The notes: generated from the letters alone by a model not told the origin. DNA of 64,000 nucleotides from Deltaproteobacteria bacterium (GCA_024279915.1 JAJRRB010000085.1:1-64000), one strand, 5' to 3'; counted from the stretch's first letter, positions 26,576 to 35,254 are shown. A program made the numbers and translations.

Positions 26576-26654
26576 GTTATCACTTCGTTTTATCTATTTG
26601 CCAGCCGTAAAGCACCCTTAAACACTCCATTTTACGGTAAAATGACATCGTAAC
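26576..26654. repeat. ~80 bp repeat P, copy 2, upstream of mntA
   Basis: Same orientation and layout as 25738-25817, with GTTATCACTTCG at one end and GACATCGTAAC at the other. Its minus-strand beginning supplies the last codons and the stop of the small ORF at 26632-26751. Confidence 0.75.
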
Positions 26655-26751
26655 AGGTTTCCTCTTCCCGCAATGACTCCTGACCTTCGAGAACCAGATC
26701 AAACTTGCTATCCATGTTTTCCAAAAGCATCTCCAGATACTCCTTTTCCAT
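26632..26751 (-). CDS. small ORF, probably truncated by repeat P
   Basis: A 39-codon ORF starting MEKEYLEMLLENMDSKFDLV, with a strong AGGAGGGA ribosome binding site and ATG at 26751. The residues look like the start of a charged coiled-coil protein. The reading frame enters repeat P and stops at the sixth codon inside it (YDVILP, stop). The natural gene was probably longer and lost its end when the repeat arrived. It lies just upstream of mntA-hepT. Function unknown. Confidence 0.5.
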   Translation of the reverse strand: MEKEYLEMLLENMDSKFDLVLEGQESLREEETCYDVILP

Positions 26752-26810
26752 ACGTTCCCTCCTAAGCAAAACATTAAATACAAAACAACAAAAGATCAAA
26801 ACCCTCTTTT

Positions 26811-26907
26811 GCCGCGGCCAGAATCTGTGAACATCTGCGGAGTCAAAAACTATAGGCTCTTGAGTTTGCTTTAAACAACAGACCTTGACAGACTTTCACC
26901 GCGGCTA
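26811..26907. repeat. ~95 bp palindromic repeat, copy C
   Basis: Same family as 18-118: GCCGCGGCCAGAATCTGTGA at one end and CAGACTTTCACCGCGGC at the other. It begins the five-copy array around the GxxExxY gene. The linker to copy D ends TACCAAGCGAAGCATTAAAC then CTGCAAACC, shared with the other linkers. Confidence 0.88.
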
Positions 26908-26987
26908 ATTTTGCCTTTAGTGCCAGGATCAGGATATCAGCCTTGACACTTACCAAGCGAAGCATTAAACCTGCAAACCTTCTTTTA

Positions 26988-27083
26988 GCCGCGGTCAGAA
27001 TCTGTGAACATCTGTAAAGGCAAAACTACAGGCTTTTGGGTTAGGGTCTAACCACAGACCTTGACAGATTTTCACCGCGGCTA
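26988..27083. repeat. ~95 bp palindromic repeat, copy D
   Basis: Starts GCCGCGGTCAGAATCTGTGA and ends ACAGATTTTCACCGCGGC. It ends nine bases before the stop codon of the GxxExxY gene, in the same orientation as all other array copies. Confidence 0.9.
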
Positions 27084-27091
27084 ATCTGCCT

Positions 27092-27475
27092 TTAAATGCC
27101 GTTTGCTACACGCCTGACTTTAACCTTCTCTTCACCAAAGTTAATAACAAGACCGAGCTTCTTACCAGTAGCCTTCAGATAATTCTGACATTGAGCAAAG
27201 TGAATGTTTTCTATCGCCTTGACCGCTTTCAATTCGACAACAATCTCGTCTTCAACAATCATGTCCGCATAATAATCACCGACAATCTGTCCCTCATAAT
27301 GGACTTTAATCATTTTTTGAGTCTCAATGTTTAAACCTGCAGCTGTCAACTCTATGTTCAATGAGTTTTCATAAACTTTCTCAAGGAAACCACAACCAAG
27401 AGTTCTGCTAACCTTGTATGCACAGCTCACAATTGAATCAACCAAAGCGTCATAATACGCTTTATCTCTCACCAT
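27092..27475 (-). CDS. GxxExxY family protein (PD-(D/E)XK-like fold)
   Basis: A 127-residue protein with the name-giving motif GFLEKVYENSL near residue 29. The rest reads DYYADMIVEDEIVVELKAVK, an acidic-strand pattern like the D...ExK core of PD-(D/E)XK nucleases, then FAQCQNYLKATGKKLGLVIN. Family members are frequent, often several per genome, and their function is unknown. ATG at 27475 is preceded by AGGAGGGG. Direct copies of a ~95 bp palindromic repeat lie 9 bases past its stop and about 48 bases before its start, so the gene is bracketed like a cassette. Confidence 0.88.
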   Translation of the reverse strand: MVRDKAYYDALVDSIVSCAYKVSRTLGCGFLEKVYENSLNIELTAAGLNIETQKMIKVHYEGQIVGDYYADMIVEDEIVVELKAVKAIENIHFAQCQNYLKATGKKLGLVINFGEEKVKVRRVANGI

Positions 27476-27522
27476 CGTCCCCTCCTAAAAAATCAAATTA
27501 TAAAATCAAAAACCACTATTTA

Positions 27523-27620
27523 GCCGCGGTTAGAATCTGTGAAAATCTGCAGGATCAAAAGCTCTAAACCTGTATTCTTTTTGGTTTAAACAACAGACCT
27601 TGACAGACTTTCACCGCGGC
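27523..27620. repeat. ~95 bp palindromic repeat, copy E
   Basis: Starts GCCGCGGTTAGAATCTGTGA and ends CAGACTTTCACCGCGGC, just upstream of the GxxExxY gene. The start-to-start distance to copy F is 191 bases. Confidence 0.88.
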
Positions 27621-27713
27621 TAACATTGCTTTTAAAAGAAAAACTGCCAGGGTCAGGCTTCCTACCTTGACACTTACCAAGCATAACCTTAAACCTGCAA
27701 ACCTTTTTATTTA

Positions 27714-27808
27714 GCCGCGGTCAGAATCTGTGAAAGTCTGCAGGATCAAAGGCTATGGGCTCTTGGGTTTGGGGCTAACCGCAGACCTTGACAGATTTTC
27801 AGCGCGGC
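27714..27808. repeat. ~95 bp palindromic repeat, copy F
   Basis: Starts GCCGCGGTCAGAATCTGTGA and ends ACAGATTTTCAGCGCGGC. Start-to-start distance to copy G is 188 bases. The linkers E-F and F-G are nearly identical (both contain CTGCCAGGGTCAGGCTTCCT). Confidence 0.88.
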
Positions 27809-27901
27809 TAACAATGCTTTTAAAAGAAAAACTGCCAGGGTCAGGCTTCCTACCTTGACACTTACCAAGCATAACCTTAAACCTGCAAACCTTTTTATTT
27901 A

Positions 27902-27997
27902 GCCGCGGTCAGAATCTGTGAAAATCTGTAAAGGCAAAACTACAGGCTTTTGGGTTAGGGTCTAACCGCAGACCTTGACAGATTTTCACCGCGGCCA
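27902..27997. repeat. ~95 bp palindromic repeat, copy G
   Basis: Cleanest copy: GCCGCGGTCAGAATCTGTGA at the left and ACAGATTTTCACCGCGGCC at the right, with a central inverted GGTTAGGGTCTAACC. It ends 23 bases before the stop codon of the UDP-glucuronate decarboxylase gene. No coding signal is seen between 27476 and 28020. Confidence 0.9.
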
Positions 27998-28020
27998 ATC
28001 TGCCCTTAAGCATCTAAACC

Positions 28021-28983
28021 TCAATCATCCTTTTTCAGATACTCATCAAAATAATCAATGGTCTTGGTCAGACCATCCCGCAACACAATCGACGGTTCCC
28101 AACCCAACGTTTCTTTTGCAAAAGAGATATCCGGCTGTCTTTGTTTCGGATCGTCACTCGGCAACGGCTTGTAAATCAGTTCCGACCCGGAACCAACCAT
28201 CTCAATAACAATCTCAGCGAGTTGTTTGATGGTGAACTCGACCGGGTTGCCAAGATTCATGGGGCCAGTAACCTCATCACCTGTAGTCATCAGCCGTACA
28301 AAACCTTCGATAAGATCGTCGCAATAACAGAAAGAACGAGTCTGGGAACCATCACCATAGATGGTGATATCTTCACCGCGCAACGCCTGAACCACAAAGT
28401 TGGAAACCACACGGCCATCGTTTACGTGCATACGCGGCCCGTAGGTGTTGAAGATGCGTGCCACCTTGATACGCACTCCATTCTGACGATGATAGTCGAA
28501 AAAAAGCGTTTCGGCACAGCGTTTACCCTCGTCATAGCATGAGCGGATACCGATCGGGTTGACGTTGCCCCAATAGTCTTCCTTCTGCGGATGCACGGTT
28601 GGATCACCATAGACCTCACTGGTTGAGGCTTGAAAGACTTTCGCTTTGGTGCGCTTGGCCAGGCCAAGAACATTGATGGCACCGTGCACGCTGACCTTGG
28701 TCGTCTGCACCGGGTCATACTGGTAGTGAATTGGCGCTGCGGGGCAAGCCAGATTGTAGATCTCGTCGACTTCGACGTAGAGAGGAAAAGTGATATCGTG
28801 GCGCATCACTTCGAAGTTGGGGTTGTGGAGCAGGTGGGCAATGTTAGCTCGCCTCCCTGTGAAATAATTGTCGACACAAAGAACATCGTGACCATCGTTT
28901 AATAACCGTTCGCAGAGATGGGAGCCAAGAAATCCTGCTCCTCCGGTTACCAATACTCTTTTTATGCTGTCATAATGGCGCAT
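28021..28983 (-). CDS. uxs: UDP-glucuronate decarboxylase (UDP-xylose synthase)
   Basis: A 320-residue short-chain dehydrogenase that converts UDP-glucuronate to UDP-xylose using bound NAD. The N-terminal NAD loop is [19 protein letters not shown]. The family-typical stretch [20 protein letters not shown] follows, and the catalytic Y-x3-K is in [11 protein letters not shown] with TSEVYGDP before it. [11 protein letters not shown] and [17 protein letters not shown] complete the match to the UXS group. It supplies a pentose donor for the locus. A decayed paralogue end lies at 25610-25730. ATG at 28983. Confidence 0.93.
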   Translation of the reverse strand: MRHYDSIKRVLVTGGAGFLGSHLCERLLNDGHDVLCVDNYFTGRRANIAHLLHNPNFEVMRHDITFPLYVEVDEIYNLACPAAPIHYQYDPVQTTKVSVHGAINVLGLAKRTKAKVFQASTSEVYGDPTVHPQKEDYWGNVNPIGIRSCYDEGKRCAETLFFDYHRQNGVRIKVARIFNTYGPRMHVNDGRVVSNFVVQALRGEDITIYGDGSQTRSFCYCDDLIEGFVRLMTTGDEVTGPMNLGNPVEFTIKQLAEIVIEMVGSGSELIYKPLPSDDPKQRQPDISFAKETLGWEPSIVLRDGLTKTIDYFDEYLKKDD

Positions 28984-29010
28984 GTAAAAATCTCCGATTT
29001 TTCCGAAACA

Positions 29011-29031
29011 CGTCCTTCGTCCCTCATCCCG
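29011..29031. repeat. heptanucleotide tandem repeat, three units
   Basis: Units CGTCCTT, CGTCCCT and CATCCCG lie between wzc2 and the decarboxylase gene, with weaker 7-base periodicity on both sides. Short, so less certain than the others. Confidence 0.5.
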
Positions 29032-29035
29032 GATT

Positions 29036-29071
29036 CATCAATGGTTAGCCCGTGTGGGCTAACCATTGATG
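29036..29071 (-). terminator. perfect 16 bp hairpin over the stop codon of the second tyrosine kinase gene
   Basis: CATCAATGGTTAGCCC and its exact reverse complement flank a four-base GTGT loop. The stem includes the TAG stop codon of the gene at 29059-31407. There is no following U tract, so it may protect the mRNA end or attenuate transcription rather than act as a standard intrinsic terminator. Confidence 0.55.
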
Positions 29072-31407
29072 GATCCCCAAATCTTCGCAATCACCCTCCT
29101 GAACAGAGAAGGTTTAGGCCCATCAGTGGCGCGGCGATAATACCCTTGATAATACTTGCTGTTGTAATAGCTGTAACCACCATAGAATTTAGCGCCTTTG
29201 CCGGTTTTGTCGTTAAGAACAACGCCGGCGATGGTAGCTTCGTGATTATTCAAGAGCTTGATGGCCTGTTTGGCAAGGCGTTCAGGGACACGACAGGGCT
29301 CAATAATCAGCACATTGAGATCAACCCAGGGCGAAAGGATCAGGGCATCGGCAACCGGCAAGAGTGGTGGGACATCGAGGAAGACATAGTCATACTTCTC
29401 TCGAACGGTCTCAAGAAAGTTCTGCATCGATTTGGAACCAAGTAATTGGGTCGGGTTAGGTGGCTCTGTCCCGGCCGGGATGAAATCGAGGTTCAGTTTA
29501 GTGATATGTCGTAAGGCACCCTTACCACCGTGGACAAGCAAGTCTGTGAGTCCTGGGGTTTCTTTCTGGTCAAGAGCCGCAGAAAGAGAAGGACGACGCA
29601 AATCACAGCCGACCAGCAAGACTTTCGCACCAGTCTGTGCCATGGTGGCGGCCAGATTGACGGCAACAGTCGACTTCCCTTCGTCGGCCAGACAACTTGT
29701 GAGCATAATTGTTTTGTGTTTCTGGTTAGTGACAATAAAACGCAGGTTGGTGCGCATGGCAAGGAAAGCTGCGGCGGGGATGGAGTGTGGCGCCAGATGA
29801 GTCACAAGTTGCCCCTGCTCACTGCTGACTGCCGATTCGATGCGCGGTATAGAGCCAATCACAACCTGATTTAGATGCTCTTGGACATCATCCTCATCCT
29901 TGATGGTCTGATCGAAATAATCGATGAGGAAGGTCATGCCAACGCCGAGGAGTAAACCAAGCAGCAGCCCCATGCCGAGATTTTTCTTTTTGTTCGGCTT
30001 GACCGGTGAGAGTGGCAACTGAGCCTGGTTAATGATTTCAACGTTACTGGTAATCGATGCCTGCGCGATACGCTCCTCTTGTTGCCGTTGCAGAAGATAG
30101 CTGTAGAGTTCGGCGTTGACGGCACTGGAACGACTTAACCTGGCCAGCTCCAACTCCTCTTCAGGGACCTGTTCAAGACGCTTGGCATTAGCTGCCAACT
30201 CCTGGTCAATCGCTGCGATTTCCGCGTCGAGACCGTTGATAGCAAGTCGGGCAGAAGCCATGATTTCCTGGCGTAGCAGACTGATCTTGTCGTTGACCTC
30301 TCCGACATCGGGATGGGAAGGCGTATATTCACGCAACAGGTCGTTACGAATGCTGCGAAGCTCCCACAGACGGCTCAACAGCTCCTGCACCCCGGGCAAA
30401 GAATCCACGACAGACGACTCGTAGCTACTGAATCCCGGGTTGCCAAGAAAGCCCTCGATGCGCTGTTGCTTCTGCAAAAGTCCGGCGCGCTGCTTTTCAA
30501 GAGCCACTGCAACATCGATCATACTGGACCCTTCCGGGCTTAGCCTTTGCAGACCAGTGCTAATTCTGAATTTTTGCAGATTCTGCTCGGAGATATTCAG
30601 CTGACGACCTAAGGCAACTAACTGCTGGTCGATCAGTTCAAGGATGGTGTTTGCTTCCTTGACTTTGGCATCACGGGCCTGCTCCTGATAAGCGCGAGCT
30701 AGCGCATTGGCAACATCACGGGCCTGTTTCGGGTCTGTGCGTTGCACCGACAGACGAATCATGGAAATCTGGTCGCCCGTTGGGAAGACACTGACACCCT
30801 GGCTGACCATGTCGGTCGCTTCATCGAGGGTGAGCCGCACCAGTGGGTAAGTGGCCCCGAGAGCCACCTCTTGAAGGTCGACCAGGCCACTGACCTCCCC
30901 GTGCTTAAATGGAATGCCGCTTTGACCGGAAGCCAGGACAGCTCCTGATGGGGCAAAGAGGCGGAAGCTCTTCTCGTCAATAGCCTGCAACGTCAGAGAA
31001 GGGATATCAACCGGGACAACTAACCGGCGGATATGCAGTGCAGTGCTTTTAGCCGTTGCAGCAAGACGCCACTCCAGCTGCAAAAGCTTGGCAGCGCGTT
31101 CGGAGATAAGGCTTGACTGCAGTATATAAATTTCAGAATCAACGCTGAAATAGTATTCTTTTCTCTTTTCAAGGATTTTCTGGGAGGTGTCCGGTTGAAG
31201 GCTGACCCGCACCACTGCACTTGATTCGTAAACCGGAATTTCGAGAAAGGTTTTGACCGCTGTCACGCTAAAGACCACAACAAGAACCAGCAGTGCCACT
31301 CTCCAGCGGCGTTGAACGACACGCAGGTAGTCGAGGAGGTGAGTTTCTTTCTCGTTTTGCTCAGGCAGGTTGTATGGAGCTTGCTCAGACATGAAAAGTC
31401 TCGCCAT
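29059..31407 (-). CDS. Wzc-like polysaccharide co-polymerase/tyrosine autokinase, second copy
   Basis: A 782-residue inner membrane protein that would control chain length and export with the Wza-like protein. Order: N-terminal Wzz domain after a first membrane helix (about residues 33-53), periplasmic coiled coils, a second helix near residue 480, then a cytoplasmic BY-kinase domain. Walker A is TSCLADEGKSTVAVN near residue 570, where most BY-kinases have PGEGK; Walker A' is LLVGCDLRRPSL; Walker B is YDYVFLDVPPLLPV. The C-terminal tail carries the tyrosine cluster YGGYSYYNSKYYQGYYRR. Start ATG at 31407 or 31392. Paralogue of the next upstream gene. Confidence 0.93.
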   Translation of the reverse strand: MARLFMSEQAPYNLPEQNEKETHLLDYLRVVQRRWRVALLVLVVVFSVTAVKTFLEIPVYESSAVVRVSLQPDTSQKILEKRKEYYFSVDSEIYILQSSLISERAAKLLQLEWRLAATAKSTALHIRRLVVPVDIPSLTLQAIDEKSFRLFAPSGAVLASGQSGIPFKHGEVSGLVDLQEVALGATYPLVRLTLDEATDMVSQGVSVFPTGDQISMIRLSVQRTDPKQARDVANALARAYQEQARDAKVKEANTILELIDQQLVALGRQLNISEQNLQKFRISTGLQRLSPEGSSMIDVAVALEKQRAGLLQKQQRIEGFLGNPGFSSYESSVVDSLPGVQELLSRLWELRSIRNDLLREYTPSHPDVGEVNDKISLLRQEIMASARLAINGLDAEIAAIDQELAANAKRLEQVPEEELELARLSRSSAVNAELYSYLLQRQQEERIAQASITSNVEIINQAQLPLSPVKPNKKKNLGMGLLLGLLLGVGMTFLIDYFDQTIKDEDDVQEHLNQVVIGSIPRIESAVSSEQGQLVTHLAPHSIPAAAFLAMRTNLRFIVTNQKHKTIMLTSCLADEGKSTVAVNLAATMAQTGAKVLLVGCDLRRPSLSAALDQKETPGLTDLLVHGGKGALRHITKLNLDFIPAGTEPPNPTQLLGSKSMQNFLETVREKYDYVFLDVPPLLPVADALILSPWVDLNVLIIEPCRVPERLAKQAIKLLNNHEATIAGVVLNDKTGKGAKFYGGYSYYNSKYYQGYYRRATDGPKPSLFRRVIAKIWGSING

Positions 31408-31496
31408 TCGGTTCAGGTAGTATGGCCTATTTGTTCAAAAATCAAGCAATTACAACTCAATATAGCAAAGCGAAGCGAGCATTACCAGTTGCCACT

Positions 31497-31531
31497 AGTT
31501 ATCAGTTATCAGTAGTCAGTTTTCAGTGACT
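31497..31531. repeat. heptanucleotide tandem repeat, five units
   Basis: Units AGTTATC, AGTTATC, AGTAGTC, AGTTTTC and AGTGACT fill the gap between the two tyrosine kinase genes. The sequence differs from the GC-rich heptamers elsewhere, but the period is the same. Confidence 0.8.
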
Positions 31532-31550
31532 AACTTAGAACTTTGTTTTT

Positions 31551-33842
31551 TTACGAATTCAACTTCTCCCAGGCTTTTTTCACAGCACTTCCCAGCGCTC
31601 CATCCTGGAGTTCATCAATACTTTCTCCGTAGTAGCCGGCGAAATTCCGATTACCGTAGTAGCTGTAAGACCCGTAAAATTTGAAGCCCTGCCCGGTCTT
31701 GTCGTTGATGACAACCCCGGAGATCTTGGCACCAACATCCTGTAACGATTTCACCATCTGTCTAGCAGCTTTTTCCGGCACCCGGCAAGGTTCCAGAACC
31801 ACGAGGTTGATATCTGCAAGCGGTGCCAGTATTTCCGTGTCAGTCACCGGAAGAACCGGAGGGGCGTCAATCACGACATAGTCATAACGCTCCTTTGCCA
31901 TGTCGAGGAATTTGCGCATCCTTTGTGAATCCAGGATTTCGGCCGGATTGCTTGTCGCAGCTCCAGCCGGTAAAAAATCAAGGCGCGGATGCTGCAAAGA
32001 TCTGATAGCGGACTGGTTCTGGTCTCGTAACAGTTCAACAAGCCCGGGCTCATTGCTCTCGCGGAACACCTTATGCAACGATGGGCGGCGCAGGTCACAA
32101 CCGATCAGTAAGACTTTCGCTCCGGTCATACTGAGGACCACGCCAAGATTCGCCGAAATGGTTGATTTGCCTTCGCCAGGAAGACTACTGGTTACAAGTA
32201 TCGTTTTGTGTTTCTCCCGGCCGGTCACATAATGCAGTCGGGTACGAAGCGCGCGGAAAGCTTCCACAACGGGTGCTTTAGGCACCAGTACAGCAACCGG
32301 GAACTCACTGTTTTCTGCAAAATCCGGAATCATCGGGATGACCCCATAGATCGGAAGATTCAGCTTGCCGACAACCTCATCAATCGTTCTAAAGGTAGGG
32401 TCTAAGATGCTGAGAACAAACGCACAGCAAAGACCCAGGAACAAACCAGAAAGGCCACCCAGAGTCAGATTTTTTGTCATGTTCGGTTTGATCGGCAGTT
32501 TGGGACTGATTGCAGGATCGACAACTTTGACTTCATTGATTGCAGCCAATTGCGTCACGCGTATTTCTTGCTGTTTATCCAACAGGAAACCAAGCAGCTC
32601 CGTTTGCGATTTGCGGTCGCGAGTACGTCTGGCCAATTCTGCTTCGGGAACTTCGTTCATTTGCCCGTCTAAAACTGCAATTTTTTCTGCAAGTCTTGCA
32701 TCTTCAAGTGCAAGCTCTCTGCTTGCAGTTAAATAAAGAGCAAGCAGATCACGCTGGGCCAGTAGAATTCCTTCTGTCATTTCCTCAACTTCGGGATGTG
32801 CTTCAGTAAAATCAACCAGCAAGGCTCGTTTCTGGGACTCGAGAGTTGAGAGCCGGGTCGCCGCTTCATTTATCTGCGCAAAACCCTCAATACGAGGAGC
32901 AACGAAAAAAGCCTGATTCTTCATAGCCTGCTGCAGTCTTTCTGTAGCAAAACCAACCTGGCTGGCCTGCCAATCCAACCCGGTTTTTCTCTGCTCCAGT
33001 TGGGTCACCTTGCCCACCAGGCGCTCTCCCTGTGGGGCAAGTTCAGACAAACCGCTCTGTTGCCGATATTCACGGAGATCTTTCTCTGCGGCTTCCAGAC
33101 TTTTCTGAACTTCGACAATTTGCCGATCAACCTGCTCCAGAGATTCAATACTCTCCTGCTGAATCCTGGCTTGATAAATTTCAATCAGGGTATTGACCAC
33201 ATCACGGATATATTCAGGGTCTTCTCCATGCATGGAGATCTTGAGAATATTACTATTGCCTGGCAACGCGACGATCTCAAGGACAGACAACAATTTATCT
33301 ATGTGAGGGCTCACAGACTGGCGTTCAACAGTCAGAGACTGCCCTGCCAGACCACTATTGATATGCAATAAAAGAGTAACAGCTGCTGTTTCCAACATTT
33401 TACCGCTTTCACCTTCGGCAATAAAGCGGCCCGACAAATCGTAAACTGAGAAGTTTTTTTGATCAGTCAGCTTGATATGTAGCCCTGGCAATAAACCGGG
33501 CACGACAAACTGTTCAACGGTCACGTTGAGTTCAGGTGAGTATTCGGTGACTTGCCAGGCAAGATTCAAACGCTGGACAATCTGATCAGCCAGAGCACGG
33601 GAGCTCAGATACACCATCGCGTCTACTGATGAATGTTCCCTGGAGCCCGATCCTGAAGAAGGATTTAATTCGATCGTTGCTGTCGTTTCGAAAATTCGAG
33701 GTTGTATGAGTGTATAGACGAGTGTTGAGAAGAAGGTTAGCAGAAAAACCAGCAGTACGATTTTCCAGCGACGCCGTACAACATTAAAGAGGTTATGTGA
33801 ACCTGAGATTCCTAGAGAGACAGGGGTTATATTATTCTGCAT
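31551..33842 (-). CDS. Wzc-like polysaccharide co-polymerase/tyrosine autokinase, first copy
   Basis: About 763 residues with the same architecture as the downstream paralogue: first membrane helix near residue 25-45, Wzz and coiled-coil periplasmic region, second helix with a PIKPNMTKNLTLGGLSGLF-type junction, and BY-kinase domain. Walker A is canonical here (TSSLPGEGKSTISAN), Walker A' is LLIGCDLRRPSL, Walker B is YDYVVIDAPPVLPV, and the tail has YGSYSYYGNRNFAGYYGES. ATG at 33842 follows AGGACG; a GTG at 33857 is the alternative. It is separated from the Wza-like gene by about 130 bases. Confidence 0.93.
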   Translation of the reverse strand: MQNNITPVSLGISGSHNLFNVVRRRWKIVLLVFLLTFFSTLVYTLIQPRIFETTATIELNPSSGSGSREHSSVDAMVYLSSRALADQIVQRLNLAWQVTEYSPELNVTVEQFVVPGLLPGLHIKLTDQKNFSVYDLSGRFIAEGESGKMLETAAVTLLLHINSGLAGQSLTVERQSVSPHIDKLLSVLEIVALPGNSNILKISMHGEDPEYIRDVVNTLIEIYQARIQQESIESLEQVDRQIVEVQKSLEAAEKDLREYRQQSGLSELAPQGERLVGKVTQLEQRKTGLDWQASQVGFATERLQQAMKNQAFFVAPRIEGFAQINEAATRLSTLESQKRALLVDFTEAHPEVEEMTEGILLAQRDLLALYLTASRELALEDARLAEKIAVLDGQMNEVPEAELARRTRDRKSQTELLGFLLDKQQEIRVTQLAAINEVKVVDPAISPKLPIKPNMTKNLTLGGLSGLFLGLCCAFVLSILDPTFRTIDEVVGKLNLPIYGVIPMIPDFAENSEFPVAVLVPKAPVVEAFRALRTRLHYVTGREKHKTILVTSSLPGEGKSTISANLGVVLSMTGAKVLLIGCDLRRPSLHKVFRESNEPGLVELLRDQNQSAIRSLQHPRLDFLPAGAATSNPAEILDSQRMRKFLDMAKERYDYVVIDAPPVLPVTDTEILAPLADINLVVLEPCRVPEKAARQMVKSLQDVGAKISGVVINDKTGQGFKFYGSYSYYGNRNFAGYYGESIDELQDGALGSAVKKAWEKLNS

Positions 33843-33973
33843 AAGGTCGTCCTGCACTCAAGCTCAGCGCGTAAAGACAATGTAAAGAGACATAGTAGCC
33901 TTATAAACGAAGACCACTCGACCTATGTGGCCAAATGGTCTTCACAACGACATCATCAGTGATTGCACGTCTA

Positions 33974-35038
33974 TCAATTGTCTTTCAGATACTCGATCTG
34001 CACAAATGGCTGCAGAACACCTGAAATTACCTGCAAGGTTGGTAAAAGCTGGTTCATAGCTTCGTTCCAATTGCCAACCGGTGTCTTCGGGATAAAAACG
34101 ATATCTCCATCCATGAGCGGTATCGGCATGGCATAGCCATCAATCATGCGGGACAAATCGACGACCATCAGTTGGCCATGGGTCGGTGTAAGCGAGCGGA
34201 TAATACGGACATGCTCGCCATCATAAGGTTCGCCCCGATTTGCAGAATAGCCGAGATTAGCACTGCTGACTGCCTGTAGCAGGTTCAAACGGCCATTAAT
34301 TAATGGGACCGGGCCCGGCTTACCAACAGCGCCGAAGACATAAACTCGCTGTTCCTCGCTACCCGGTACATAGATGGTATCCCCTGCACGCAACTGGACG
34401 TTCTGACGCAGGTCATTGTTGTAGAGAAGACGATAGATGTCTACCGGCATAAGTCGCTCGGCACGCAAGAGGCGTGCACCACGCAGGTTAGCCTTTTCGT
34501 TGAGGCCTTTGCCCATGGAAATACCATGCAGTAATGAGGTGGGGCGATCAAGGAAGTGTAGGCCGGGTTCATTGAAATTACCGAGGAGATAAAGAGGCTG
34601 GGACTTAAATTCATTGATCTCAATCGTGACGATCGGTTTTTTGATGTAAGTTTTGAGTTCCGCGATCAGGACAGTCTGGATTTCTTCAGAAGTCAGGCCG
34701 GCAACTTCGACAGCGCCGACGAGTGGCAGGACGATCTTGCCACTTGAATTCACTCGAAAGCCCACGAAATTCTGAGTTCTTTCGGAAGACCCATGCGTAT
34801 CAATGAGCCCGGGGACATTAATTTGCAGGACATCTCCAGGGCCAACCAGGTATTCGGTGATCACCTCATCATCAGAGGTTGGTGGTGGGATATTGACATC
34901 CTCTAGCTCTAGAATTGCACTGGAATCATCGTTGATTTCGAGTAGGGTACCCGGAGGGTAGGACTCATAGCGCGTACAAGCCTGCAATATGAGGAGTGTA
35001 AGTAGTCCTGTGACTGCTATCAGACCTGCGCGGATCAT
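33974..35038 (-). CDS. Wza-like outer membrane polysaccharide export lipoprotein
   Basis: A 354-residue export protein. The signal peptide ends in a lipobox (LILQAC, Cys21), so it is probably lipidated and moved to the outer membrane. The polysaccharide export domain (EYLVGPGDVLQINVPGL near residue 70, then IVLPLVGAVEVAGLTSEEI) is followed by SLBB-type repeats (LYLLGNFNEPGLHFL and VYVFGAVGKPGPVPL). It would form the export channel paired with the Wzc-like proteins. It is the first gene of the leftward locus. ATG at 35038 is preceded by AAGGAATC, with a strong promoter about 95 bases upstream. Confidence 0.93.
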   Translation of the reverse strand: MIRAGLIAVTGLLTLLILQACTRYESYPPGTLLEINDDSSAILELEDVNIPPPTSDDEVITEYLVGPGDVLQINVPGLIDTHGSSERTQNFVGFRVNSSGKIVLPLVGAVEVAGLTSEEIQTVLIAELKTYIKKPIVTIEINEFKSQPLYLLGNFNEPGLHFLDRPTSLLHGISMGKGLNEKANLRGARLLRAERLMPVDIYRLLYNNDLRQNVQLRAGDTIYVPGSEEQRVYVFGAVGKPGPVPLINGRLNLLQAVSSANLGYSANRGEPYDGEHVRIIRSLTPTHGQLMVVDLSRMIDGYAMPIPLMDGDIVFIPKTPVGNWNEAMNQLLPTLQVISGVLQPFVQIEYLKDN

Positions 35039-35117
35039 AAAAGATTCCTTGTGTTGGACACAACATTAAGAGACCAACAACCAAAGAGTAACCAGATATG
35101 GTAACTAACAACAATCT

Positions 35118-35130
35118 CGATAATTTATCG
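35118..35130. promoter_or_regulatory. 13 bp palindrome just downstream of the export-operon promoter
   Basis: CGATAATTTATCG is a perfect palindrome around a central T, located within about 20 bases after the -10 box. The position suits an operator, but no regulator is known and the palindrome could be coincidental in AT-rich DNA. Confidence 0.35.
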
Positions 35131-35136
35131 AATCTA

Positions 35137-35166
35137 TTTATACACAATTATACGTTATTATGTCAA
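35137..35166 (-). promoter_or_regulatory. sigma70-type promoter of the polysaccharide export operon
   Basis: On the minus strand TTGACA (35166-35161) and TATAAA (35142-35137) are 18 bases apart. Transcription would start near 35130, leaving a leader of about 90 bases before the Wza-like ATG. It lies downstream of a terminator (35255-35282), so this promoter is separate from the riboswitch promoter. Confidence 0.65.
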
Positions 35167-35254
35167 ATTAAAGTTAAAGTCAAAAAGATGTTATTGTCAA
35201 TTCAAGCTCTTAGTATAGATTTTTATCGCGGCCAATATCTTTTTGCTCTGAAAA

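Noticed and set aside
26811-27997. CRISPR array or integron attC array
   Set aside because: The repeats are ~95 bases and palindromic with nearly identical linkers, unlike CRISPR, whose spacers are unique. No attC-type core pair at the outer ends and no integrase were found.
34441-34623. Small minus ORF inside the Wza-like gene
   Set aside because: A frame shadow of a well-supported gene on the same strand.
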